Source: Theodoxus fluviatilis
Lineage: Eukaryota > Mollusca > Gastropoda > Cycloneritida > Neritidae
Direction: 5' to 3'
Assembly: GCA_034096865.1 (NCBI GenBank)
Contig: JAWQFJ010028856.1
Span: forward strand, 30,001 to 65,000
DNA length: 35,000 bases
Position numbers and translations under genes: made by a program
The notes under the pieces: model-generated
Seen by the model: only the letters and a program-made list of their open reading frames with translations
What the model was told of the DNA's origin: nothing
Databases searched by the model: none
In this document: positions 10,441-20,388 of the stretch, one piece after another
Layout of the letters: every line of letters starts with the position of its first letter
Numbering within the stretch: the first letter of the stretch is position 1

Positions 10441-11094
10441 CAAGATTTGGCTAGTCTCGGTCCAAGGCAAGAACTAGGCCAAAAGCAACGATCTACGAGA
10501 TCTCGTAGTCGGAAGTGGAGAGAGCAAGATGGCGGCCAGAATGCGCGAAACCTTGAAAAAGATCATTTTTATGGAAATGACACTCATTGACAGACGCCAG
10601 CGACGTTATTGCAGCTGCTTTCCTGTCAAACGAAGGTTTTGTAGTCAGTAGATATCTTGAGCAATGGGAGAAAATAGCTGAAGTAGGGTGTTTAGGTAGG
10701 TTACCTACTCAAATGGTACAACAACACACACGACGACACGTGCATCGAGTCATGAAATGAGTGGACTCCTCCACTTTCAGATTTGGCAGACATTTTTTAC
10801 TGACTCGGCCCGATCTGTGATCTAAACACCAGTTTTAAAGACATAACAAGCACTCACCGGTCTGCAACTGCTGCAAACTGGCAGTTGGTACGGTTACATT
10901 AAAAAATGTATCATCTAGAAACACAAAGCCAAGCTTTGTGTGTCGCACCGCCGCCATTGTTTCTCGTTATTCTCGCTAGGCGGAGCACCTCTCAGTGCTG
11001 CTTGCGAAGTCTCGCCTAGGCCTCGTTTTCCTCGGAGCGAGTGCGTTGAAAATGCTTGGTTTTCTTGCTCTTCTCGCCGTTTGCAACGCGCCCC
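10441..11094. other. Spacer between two LINE fragments, with promoter-like motifs
   Basis: The sequence is not recognisably LINE. It holds a 16-bp perfect palindrome CTACGAGATCTCGTAG (10,493-10,508), ETS- and YY1-like sites (10,510-10,537), a 40-codon frame (10,529-10,651) with a good start context, and a hairpin ACACAAAG-CCAAG-CTTTGTGT (10,921-10,941). It could be host sequence between two insertions, or a separate insertion. I cannot name the family. Confidence 0.35.
10493..10537 (+). promoter_or_regulatory. Candidate ETS + YY1-like site cluster
   Basis: CGGAAGTG (10,510-10,517) matches the ETS/GABP core. AAGATGGCGGCC (10,526-10,537) matches the YY1-type AANATGGCGGC consensus and contains an ATG in a good start context. 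A second GCCGCCAT site, the inverse of the YY1 core, lies near 10,950. In animals this pairing marks TATA-less promoters. The motifs are seen; promoter activity is inference, and short motifs recur by chance. Confidence 0.25.
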
Positions 11095-12653
11095 AGTTCA
11101 ACTTTACTGACGTATGCTCCTTTAATAACATCATATGGGCTTGTTTGGGCAGTCTATCAGCAGCCATCTTTCTAAGTCGCAGCCAGTATTTCACCGCCCG
11201 GATCATTGCATATATATGAAGGGGATATCTACCAAGTTCTCCGTGGGACATAATGTTAGAACTTTTTGTACTTACATTCAAAAACCTCTTGCATGCAAAC
11301 ATGTGTGCCTTTTCAACACAGTCTCTTTTTCCAAACCCCACAACTCAGAACCATAAAGAAAGGATGGCTGTATCTGGGCATCATATAGACGGAAAAATGG
11401 TTGTATTCATAGTGTGGAGAGTCCACGTCGTCTTTAGCAACTGCACGGTTTTTTTTTGGCTTTTACAGTCAGATTGTCAAGGCCAGAAGAGAAAGACAAT
11501 CTTGTGGTAAATACAAACCCTAAATACTTATATTGATTTACAACTCCCAGCAGTGTACCTCCCAATGACAATTTCTCTCCCCGGCCCCAAAAACCGCCCC
11601 TACGAAAGACCATGACTTTAGTTTTGTTAGTATTTATGGTGAGGCTAAGTTCTTGGGATGCACGGTGGAGATTGTCTAACTGGCTTTGCAAGCCAACAGG
11701 GGTTGTAGCAAGTAAAACAATATCGTCTGCAAAGGTAAGAGAGAAGATTTCTGTCGCCCCAGGTAACAACTGCACGCTGTGCCGCCCATGACTGCGGATA
11801 TACCTTGCAACATATTCAATAAATAGGCAAAAAAACTATCGGGGACTCTACTGAACCCTGCCTTACACCGACCGACCGAGCAGACAAAGAAATCTGTGGT
11901 AGTTCCATCCCACCGTACACAAGCTTGCATCTGTGTGTATACTGCCTGAAGCATTTTGAGGAACTTGGTTGACAACCCAGCCTCGGCCAGAACTTTCCAG
12001 AGACGCGATATGTCCACGGAGTCGAATGCCTTCTGGTAATCAACGAATGCGGCATAGAACTTTCCTTGACCACTACCATACACATGCTTGGCCACAATTG
12101 AGAAGAGATGGAACATATGATCAATGATCGAGTAGTCCCTCCTAAACCCAGCTTGCTCAGGGCAAAACTTCCTGCCCTCCTCCGCCCAGTTTCGCACACG
12201 CTGTGTCAAAACATACATTAAATCTTTACTGACAGTACACAATAACGAAATTCCTCAATAGTTATTTGGGCTAAACCTATCACCACTTTTATGTATAGGT
12301 ATTATTACGGATTTGCACCAGCATTGTGGAAAGTACTGTCTTTCAAACAGAACGTTAAAAAGGAAAACAAGAAATGGGGGTACGTATCCTGCTGCAAATT
12401 TAAGATAATTCCCAGGCATATCGTCAATCCCTGCCGCCTTTTTATGACTTATATTTGCTCATGCCTGTCGTATCTCCTCTTCTTTAATCAGTGCATCGAG
12501 TCTATCATCTTGGACAAAAGGTCCATCAAGGCTACAATGCGTTGTGCACCTGTTCGGATTAGAAGGATTGAAAAGACCATGAAAGAATGTTCTCCAGTCT
12601 TTGAGGTTTATTGAATGAGCTGTAGTTTCTCTGTTCATGGCTTGTCTTATCAT
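11095..12653 (-). pseudogene. LINE reverse transcriptase and C-terminal region (degenerate)
   Basis: The minus strand carries a CR1/Jockey-superfamily-like RT in several frames. A fingers region near 12,650-12,290 is followed by EQAGFRRDYSIIDHMF. Motif A is FYAAFVDYQKAFDSVD, with its first Asp codon at 12,039-12,041. The VRQGSVESP block lies near 11,850, and an intact FADDIVLLAT box at about 11,705-11,733 keeps both Asp codons (11,722-11,727). KYLGFVF lies near 11,540. The C-terminal ACKRFLNVSTKSSN...LGRYPLHI...KYWLRL region spans 11,300-11,100. At least three frame changes and several stops disable it. Family resemblance breaks off at about 11,095, just after KLNW. It continues the endonuclease frame at 12,684-14,056 as one element. 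Confidence 0.85.
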
Positions 12654-12683
12654 AGGCCAGAAGACTGCTGAGTTCTGTACATT

Positions 12684-14056
12684 TTAAATTAAGATTAGAC
12701 ACGTAGTTTTCAAATAAATTTCTTTCATTTCACGGATAAGTTTTTTGTAGTCATTTCTCATCTTTACGAATTGTTCCCTGTTTGGTCTAAGTTCACTCCT
12801 CTTAGCCTGCGAAAGTGCATGTCGAGCATCCCTTCTTGCCTGCCAACAATCGAGGTCAAAACACTTGGAGGTAACCCTCTCATTTTTCGAACCTAGCTTA
12901 ACAGTGCGCTGCATACAGTGGGCACTGGATAGAAGTACTTGAACAAAACATCTCAGAGCCAAATCCACATCAGTATTTAAAGTCTGTAAAGCTTGGTCGA
13001 GGCAGGACCTGAATTCGGGAGAATCAAGCTTGTGTTTGACCTCTAGCGCTTTGTTGTCATCCCAAACAAACCTGCTTATTTTTTCAATACAGGAAGAGGA
13101 TCTGGTAAGGGGGGTAGAGTCAGCGCCAACACTTATCTCTAGTAGCATATGGGTGGTCTGGACACTATCACCAACTTTGAAACTGACATTAATGGTTGAG
13201 TTGTTTAAATAAACTAAACCGTAATCAATGACACTGTCGCCGTGTTGGGAGAGATATGTCATGTTACCCAATTTGTCGCCTCTCGTACTCCCGTTCAATA
13301 TAAAAAGGTGGTATATCTTACTCATATTAATTAAAATTTTCCCAAACTGATTAGTACAGTGATCTTGGGAGTTACGGTGGGCAGTGTTTCCAGGGCAATG
13401 ACAATTTTCGAATTCCGACCCCATATCTTCATCTTCCTCCTCCAGATCGTAGTGAATGTTCCAATTGCCAGTCGTGGCGTTAAAGTCGCTACATATCAGT
13501 ACCGACGCACTTGGATATTCCTCTTGTAGTTTAAGTATTTCTTCCTCTAAGAGCAGCACATTACATTTAATGGTCTTATCAGTATAATATGGAGAGTCAG
13601 TCGGTGGAATATAGACGCATACGATAATAACATCTGTCATAAGATAGTTTTGTATTCTAATCATTAGAAAGCTGTCGTGGGTGCAACTAATCTGAGATAC
13701 TCGGTGCTCAAGAGTTCTTTTCACTAACATGATGGCCCCACCCGACCTGCGACCAAAGTGTGACAATTTTACAGCAGGAGCATGAAATATTAGGTAATCT
13801 TCATGAAATGAATTAAAATCATGATTTGGATTAGTAAAAGTCTCTAGAAGACAGCAAATGTCAAAGGACAGAATGTAATCCCAGACACCAGGTTCGCAAA
13901 GTCTCGAAGTTAGTCCCTGCACGTTCCAACAAACTCTACTTAGCTTGTGCGAAACGTTAACAGAGCAAGACGGATAAAGAACATTTTGTCGTCCACGATT
14001 TTGCTGTACAACATTAGGCTGCGTCGTGGTGTGCTGGTGTCCGGCCGTGCCTCAGC
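12684..14056 (-). pseudogene. LINE APE-type endonuclease domain and linker
   Basis: An uninterrupted minus-strand frame of about 450 codons opens after a stop near 14,056 and ends at 12,684. It carries an apurinic-endonuclease-like domain. The start VCWNVQGL is encoded near 13,930, the catalytic-type glutamate lies in CCLLETF, VCVYIPPTD follows, then ICSDFNATTGNW, and later SVIDYGLVY. The terminal SDH-type block appears as QTTHMLLE, so the conserved Asp seems lost. A basic linker follows (RRDARHALSQAKRSEL). It nicks target DNA for target-primed reverse transcription in active relatives. No ATG opens the frame, so the true start or an ORF1 lies upstream or is lost. The reverse transcriptase lies at 11,095-12,653. 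Confidence 0.85.
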
Positions 14057-14099
14057 GGTCTGTCGTAGCCTGCCCCTCCACACACCACCAAATCTCTGC

Positions 14100-14290
14100 A
14101 GCTCGCATTCTTTTTACTTTGAAGACATTAGAAACTGTTGTAAATTCCTAGAAATGTATAACGTTTGTATCGGGATGAATTTGCCTTTCGTTTGACGCGA
14201 AATTGTGTTCAGCTTAAAGCTGAGGCCAGTAATATTTATATACTCCTCGAGATAGGCCGCTGGCCTAAACAAATAAAGTCTAAAGTCTTC
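14100..14290 (+). mobile_element. 3' end of a LINE/SINE-type retroelement
   Basis: A perfect hairpin TAGGCC-GCT-GGCCTA at about 14,253-14,267 is followed by AATAAAGTCTAAAGTC. This is a 3'-terminal hairpin with a short tandem tail, as in CR1/L2-like retroelements. The GATAGGCC motif is shared with the tails at 2,038 and 19,520. Its left boundary is uncertain. It lies on the opposite strand to the LINE ending near 14,056. Confidence 0.5.
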
Positions 14291-14795
14291 CTATTATTAC
14301 TCGCCAGCGGCGTAGCTGCATATGTGTTGTTATCAGACTAAGCCTAGTGCACCAATCGCCCCCTGTGAGTTGCGAAGTGTTGAAAATAATCGAGGAAGAT
14401 TTGTAGCGTGGTGCGAGGTAGGCGGATAACCATAGTCAACAAGTCCAAGCTTAGCCCTCACGTTGGTGTCGTGTTACGTACAAGGGGTGGGGGTAGAGGT
14501 GACAGGCAGGGCGAGATTGCAAAATTGAAACTGAGGGAAGTTCAATAGATATGTTTAGCTCGGTACTCTTCTAGCTGCTATGTTGATAAGGGTTTTCCAA
14601 CTCTTCAGCCTCGACCTCCGAATGATTTTATTCTTCATGGTCATGCATAGGGGAAAAAATATTTACAAACACGTAACACCGTTACTCACATTACTTTTCT
14701 TGTGTCTACTTTCTTTCCTGTATTGTTCTCAAATGTATTTACTTTCCACTGTCATGTTCTGTAAGAATAAGAGCAGCAAAAAAGAACATCCAAAT
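14291..14795. other. No supported feature
   Basis: Short frames on both strands only; none has recognisable similarity or convincing splice context. The sequence appears unique in this window. Confidence 0.4.
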
Positions 14796-15200
14796 CGGGA
14801 TCCCTTCCATGTATGGGCCACGCTAGTGGACTCGTCGGAGGAAAGGGATGCGGACCTCACTCCGCTAGCGGACCGCGGCATCTGATTGGCTGCGTTTTTG
14901 CATTGGCGTTTTTGCTCAAAACATAGCCGAATCGCCTTGACGACTGCTGCAAATATGATATTCATCGTAACCCAATCCAGCAGAAAGTGCGTTGTGTACA
15001 CCAGTTTGTCAATTATTCACCCTGTAATTATTGTCAGTCTATGGGCGGAATAACCGTCCAAGATTGCGTATGTGGGCTAGCGAGCGGGTAATAATTTGGC
15101 TGTCGTTTTCTGTGGGAGTCACTGCGAAATAAACGATTAACATCGCACCACCATTTTCCTCGGACGAGTCCACAAGTGTGGCCCATTAGTAAAAGGGATT
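14796..15200. repeat. ~55-bp inverted repeat pair, possible MITE remnant
   Basis: The segment 14,796-14,850 (ATCCCTT..ATGGGCCAC..GTGGACTCGTC..GAGGAAA) recurs inverted at about 15,146-15,200, at roughly 80% identity by eye. The arms are about 300 bp apart. The spacer contains CCGCTAGCGG and an inverted CCAAT (CTGATTGGCTG, about 14,881). I see no clear target-site duplication and no transposase, so this may be a non-autonomous DNA element or an inverted local duplication. Confidence 0.5.
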
Positions 15201-15257
15201 CCTCAGATTCTCGATTCCTGCCTCGTGTCTTCATGCAGGTTTTTTTTCTCTGAACCC

Positions 15258-18200
15258 GAGCACGCGCAGCAGGAGCACGAGCAGGAGGAGGAGGAGGGAG
15301 GAGGAAGCAGGGAGGAGGGAGGATGGATGATGGTGATGATAATGATGATGATGATGATGATGAGGAGGAGGAGGAGGAGGAGGAGGAGAAGGAGGAGGAG
15401 GAGGGAGGAGGAGGAGAAGGAGGAGGAGGAAGAGGAGGAGGAGTACGAGCAGGAGGGGGAGAAGGTGGAGCACGAGCAGGAGAGGGAGAAGGAAAATGAG
15501 GAGGAGGAGGAGGAGGAGAAAGAGGAGGACGGAGGAGGAGGAGGAGGAGGAGGAGGAGGAGGAGGAGAGGAAGGGAGGAGGAGGAGGAGGAGGAGGAGCA
15601 CGAGGAGGAGGAGGAGGAGGAGGAGGAGGAGGAGGAGGAGCACGAGGAGCACGAGGAGGAGGAGGAGGATGAGCACGAGCAGGAGAGGGAGAAGGAAAAT
15701 GAGGAGGAGGAGGAGGAGAAAGAGGAGGAGGAGGAGGAGGAGGAGGAGCAGGAGGAGGAGAGGAGAGGAGCACGAGGAGGGAGGAGGAAAAGGAGAAGAG
15801 GAAGGAGGAGGAAGAGAAGAGGAAGGAGGAGGAGGAGAAGAGGACGGAGGAGGAGGAGGAGGAAGAGGAGGAGGAGGAGCACGAGGGAAGGAGGAGGAGG
15901 AGGAGAGGAGGAGGGAGAGGAGGAGGAGGAGAGAGGAGAGGAGAGAGGAGGAGGGAGGAGAAGAGAGAGGAAGGAGGAGGAAGAGGAGGGAGGAAGAGAG
16001 GAGGAGAGGAGGAGAGATGGAGGAGGAGGAGCAGGAGGAGGAGGGACACGAGGAGGAGGCAGGAGGAGGGAGAGAGGAGCACAGGAGAGGAGGAGCATAG
16101 GAGTGAGGGGGAGGAGGAGCACGAGGAGGAGGAGGAGGAGGAGGAGCACGAGGAAGGAGGAGAAGGGTGGAGGAGGAGGAGGAAGGAGGAGGAGGAGAGG
16201 AGCACGAGGAGGAAGAGAGGAGGAGAGAGGAGGAGGAGGAGGAGGAGGAAGGGAGAGGAGGGAGGAGGAGGAGAGGAGGAGAGAGGAAGGGAGAGGAGGA
16301 GAGTGAGGAGGAGGAGGAGGAGAGGAGGAGGAGAAGAGCGGGAGGAGGAGGAGAGGAGAAGAGGAGGGGAGAGGGACGAGGAGAAGGAGGGACAAGGAGA
16401 GGAGGAGGAGAGAGGAAAGATGGGGAAGGAGAAGAGAGAGAGAGGAGGAGGAGGAGGAGGAGGAGTAGGAGGGAGAGAGAGAGGGGGAGGAGGAGACAGC
16501 AGGAGAAGGGAGGGAGGAGGAGGAGCAAAGGGTGGGAAGAGGAAGGGAGGAGGAGGCAGGAGGAGGAGGAGAGCACGAGGAGAGGAGGGAGGAGGAGCAG
16601 GAGAGGAGGAAGAGGAGGGGAGAGGAAGAACGAGAGGAGAGGAGGGAAAGGAGGGGGAGGAGGAGCACGAGGAAGGAGAGGGGGGAAAGGAGGAGAAGAG
16701 AGTGAGGAGGAGAAGGAGGGAGGACGAGGGGGAGGGGAGGAGGAGGAGAGGAGGAAGGGAGCACGAGGAGGGAGAGAGAGACAAGAGGGGGAAGCAGGAG
16801 GAGCACGAGAAAGGGGAGGAGGAGGAGGGGCACGAAGAGGGAAGGGGGAGAGAGGAGGAGGAAGAGCAAGGGGAGGAGGAGAGAAAGGCAGGAGGAGGAG
16901 GGGAGACGAGGAGGAGGGGAGGAGGAGGGGGAGGAGAAGGAGGAGGAAGAGGAGGAGAAGGGGAGGAGAAAGAGGAGGAGGGGAGGAGAGAGAGGTGGAG
17001 GAGGGGAGGAGGAGCACGGAGGATGAGGGGAGAGAGGAGGAGGAGCGGAGGAAGGAGGAGCAAGAGGAGGGCGAGAGCAGGAGGAGGAGAAGGAGCGGAA
17101 GAGGAGGGAGGAGGAGGAGGAGGAGCCGAGCAGGAGGTGGAGGAGGAGAGCAGAAAGGGGGAGGAGGAGGAAGGAAGAAGAGGAAGAGGAGAAGGAAGGA
17201 GGAGGAGGAGGAGGAGGGGGAGAGAAGAGAGGAGGGGAGGAGGAGGAGGAAGCAGGAGGAGGAGGAGGAGAAGACGAAGGGAGGGAGGAGGGAGCGAGGA
17301 GGGGGAGGAGGAGGAGAGAGGAGAGGAGGAGGAGGAGCACGGAGGAGTGGGGAGGAGGAGAAGGAAGGGAGGAGAGAGGAGGAGGAGGAGGAGGAGAAGA
17401 GGAGCAGGAGCAGGAGGAGGAGAGCACGAGAGAGGAAGGAGGAGGAGGAGAAGAGAGAGGGGAGGAGGAGGAGGAGCGAGAGGAGGAGGAGGAGAGGAGG
17501 AGAGAGAAGGCGGAGGAGGAGCACGAGCAGGAGGGGGAGGAGGAGCAGAGAGACGAGAGGAGGAGAGGAGAGAAGAGGAAGAAGGAGAAAGAGGAGGCGG
17601 AGGAACACGAGGAGGAGGGGGAGGAGGAGCACGAGCAGGAGGGGAGGGGAAGGAGGAGGAGCACGAGCAGGAGGGGGAGGAGGAGCACGAGCAGGAGGAG
17701 GGGGCGGAGGAGGGAGGAGCACGAGCAAGGAGGGGGAGGAGGAGGAGCACGAGCAGGGGGAGCACGAGCAGGAGCACGAGCAGGGGCATGGAGAGAGCAC
17801 GAGCAGGAGGAGAGGAGGGGAGCAGGAGGAGGAGCAGGAGGAGGAAGGAGCAGGAGGAGGATGAGCAGGAGGAGTACGAGCAGGAGCACGTGCAGGAGGA
17901 GCACGAGCAGGAGGAGGAGGAGGGAGAAGAGGAGGAGGAGCAGAGGAGGAGCACGAGGAGGAGGAGAGCGAGCAGGAGGAGGAGCACGAGCAGGATGAGA
18001 AGGAGGAGGAGGAGCACGAGCAGGAGGGGAGGAGGAGCACGAGCAGGAGCGAGGAGCGACAGGAGGAGAGGAGCACGAGCAGGAGGAGGAGAAGCAGGAG
18101 CAGGAGGAGGAGAGTAGGAGGAGCACGAGCAGGAGGAGGAGGAGGAGCAGGAGGAGGGAGAAGGGGGAGCAGAGCAGAGGAGGAGGAGGAGCACGAGCAG

Positions 18201-18701
18201 GAGCACGAGCAGGAGGAGCAGGAGCAGGAGCACGAGCAGGAGGAGCAGGAGCACAAGCAGGAGCACGAGCAGGAGGAGCACAAGCAGGAGCAGGAGGAGC
18301 AGGAGCACAAGCAGGAGCACGAGCAGGAGGAGCACAAGCAGGAGCACGAGCAGGAGGAGCAGGAGCACAAGCAGGAGCACGAGCAGGAGGAGCACGAGGA
18401 GAGGAGCACGAGGTGAAGCAGGAGCAGGGGAAGAAGCACGAGCAGGAGCACGAGCAGGAGCACGAGCAGGAGGAGCAGAAGCACAAGCAGGAGCACGAGC
18501 AGGAGGAGCACAAGCAGGAGCAGGAGGAGCAGGAGCACGAGCAGGAGGAGCACAAGCAGGAGCACGAGCAGGAGGAACACGAGCAGGAGCACGAGCAGGA
18601 GGAGCACGAGCAGGAGCACGAGCAGGAGGAGCACGAGCAGGAGCACGAGCAGGAGCATGAGCAGGAGCACGAGCAGGAGGAGCAGGAGGAGCACGAGCAG
18701 G

Positions 18702-18749
<48 letters not shown>

Positions 18750-19519
18750 AGCAGGAGCAGGAGCAGGAGCACGAGCAGGAGCAGGAGCAGGAGCACGAGC
18801 AGGAGGAGCAGGAGCACGAGCAGGAGCACGAGCAGGAGGAGCACAAGCAGGAGCATGAGCAGGAGGAGCACAAGCAGGAGCACGAGCAGGAGGAGCACGA
18901 GCAGGAGCACGAGCAGGAGGAACACGAGCAGGAGCACGAGCAGGAGGAGCACGAGCAGGAGCACGAGCAGGAGCACGAGCAGGAGCACGAGCAGGAGGAG
19001 CACAAGCAGGAGCACGAGCAGGAGGAACACGAGCAGGAGCACGAGCAGGAGGAGCACAAGCAGGAGCACGAGCAGGAGGAACACGAGCAGGAGCACGAGC
19101 AGGAGGAGCACAAGCAGGAGCACGAGCAGGAGGAACACGAGCAGGAGCATGAGCAGGAGGAGCACAAGCAGGAGCACGAGCAGGAGGAACACGAGCAGGA
19201 GCATGAGCAGGAGGAGCACAAGCAGGAGCACGAGCAGGAGGAACACGAGCATGAGCATGAGCAGGAGGAGCACAAGCAGGAGCACGAGCAGGAGGAGCAC
19301 AAGCAGGAGCACGAGCAGGAGGAACACGAGCAGGAGCATGAGCAGGAGGAGCACAAGGAGGAGCACGAGCAGGAAGAACACGAGCAGGAGCATGAGCAGG
19401 AGGAGCACAAGGAGGAGCACGAGCAGGAGCAGGAGGAGCACAAGGAGGAGCTTGAGCAGGAGGAGCACGAGCAGGAGCAGGAGCACGAGCACGAGCAGGA
19501 GAAGCACGAGCAGGAGCAC
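15258..19519 (+). repeat. 4.26-kb purine-rich satellite (GGA triplets grading to GAGCACGAGCAG units)
   Basis: The plus strand is almost wholly purine, built from GGA/GAG triplets with interspersed CAC, CAG and CAAG. The left half (about 15,280-17,500) is degenerate GGA with AGGA/GGGA phase slips and a (GAT)n block at 15,323-15,362. From about 17,520 GAGCACGAGCAGGAG units become frequent. From about 18,415 to 19,519 the array is regular. Because the units lack stop triplets in most frames, open frames of up to about 1,500 codons appear (Ser/Cys/Leu/Pro on the minus strand, Glu/His/Gln/Arg on the plus strand). Their residue use follows the repeat, so I do not call them genes. Long homopurine tracts can form triplex DNA or R-loops. 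Confidence 0.97.
18995..19439 (+). repeat. 54-bp higher-order repeat made of two 27-bp monomers
   Basis: Within the satellite, a monomer starting GAGGAGCACAAGCAG alternates with one starting GAGGAACACGAGCAG. Each is 27 bp, so the composite period is 54 bp. The two diagnostic changes (GAG versus GAA, AAG versus GAG) stay linked through about six consecutive dimers. CAC-to-CAT variants mark neighbouring dimers, and the last units change CAAGCAG to CAAGGAG. Linked variants show that dimers, not monomers, were the recent amplification unit. Confidence 0.85.
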
Positions 19520-19679
19520 AATGGATGGATGGATGGATGGAGTTTAAGGGCCTATCAGCCTTGTAGGCTATGTAAGGCCACAATGTTAAGAAACACTTCC
19601 ACCATGGTAACATAACTCTCCGCGAAAGCGGAGTATAATACAATTCACTAATCTAGTGATAAAAAAATCAATGAAATCT
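19520..19679 (-). mobile_element. Short retroelement 3' fragment inserted in the satellite
   Basis: On the minus strand this ~160-bp segment contains a 6-bp stem around a 4-nt loop (plus strand CTCCGC-GAAA-GCGGAG, 19,617-19,632), then GCCTACAAGGCTGATAGGCC, and ends in a (CATC)n tail at about 19,540-19,520. AGGAGCAC lies on both sides (19,512-19,519 and 19,680-19,687), and an orphan satellite unit AGGAGCACGAGCACGA follows at 19,680-19,695. The flank therefore looks like an 8-bp target-site duplication, although the repeated target makes that ambiguous. It belongs with the copy at 2,038-2,108. Confidence 0.65.
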
Positions 19680-19695
19680 AGGAGCACGAGCACGA

Positions 19696-20340
19696 TTCCA
19701 TGAAAAATCCGTTGCACCGAGGCCGGAAGGAAGACTCAATAGATCCAGGGAGAGGTGTTGAAGCAACTTCCTGGCTAAGAAGAGGCAAAGGCGGTTCCCG
19801 CGTGAATAGGGCTGCGACTGGTCCTTTGTAGACAGGAGAGTCAGCGCACGCTGCTCGCCGCCGCGTAAATGGAGATGATGATGACGGAGGCAGTGGTATA
19901 GGGGGCACGCACGCTTCTGGGGAGACAGTTTGTCCTTGAAACATCCCTTAGCTGGTGATGACTGTTTACAGAGTAACTTGAGCTCGCACTCTCTCCCTCC
20001 AGTCTCAGATGGAAGAGATCGAAGAATTGGGAACTGCGCTGTTTTCTTTTACTCATTCTCTCACGCTGTCCACTTCCCCATCGTCCAATTAAACATCCAC
20101 CTTGATTTTCCGGGGAGAAAACTATATTTACCTCCCTCAGCTGCAAAACGAACCCCCTCCAAACACGCCCACGAGTTCCCAGACCCTGGCATCTGACAGG
20201 AAAATAGCTGTCCTCAAGGGGCCATGACACTGCCCTGACTGCAGGCCTCAGACCAACGTTCTCAAAGGAAGTTCCCTTTCTGGCTCCAGACCGGCAAACC
20301 TTCTTCTTCTGCTTGTTCTTCATAGTACTGTGGATACCCC
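19696..20340. other. No supported feature
   Basis: Apparently unique sequence. The minus-strand frame at 19,841-20,323 is charged and low in hydrophobic residues and resembles nothing I recognise. It probably separates the satellite from the next LINE. Confidence 0.4.
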
Positions 20341-20388
20341 GATGACTCGAGGAAATTGTTCCACAATTTTGGTGCGCCCGGGCAGGGT

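Noticed and set aside
10529..10651. 40-codon protein starting MAARMRETLKK
   Set aside because: The start context is good, but ATGGCGGC is also a YY1-type motif, the frame is short and there is no splice or homology support.
14820..15170. Hammerhead ribozyme suggested by GGACGAGTCC
   Set aside because: The CTGATGA and GAAA core elements are absent at the right spacing.
15034..19643. Open frames of 1,400-1,500 codons on the minus strand and 300-600 codons on the plus strand
   Set aside because: They exist because GGA/GAGCAC triplets contain no stops in most frames. Residue use (Ser/Cys/Leu/Pro or Glu/His/Gln) only reflects the repeat, and several frames are open at once.
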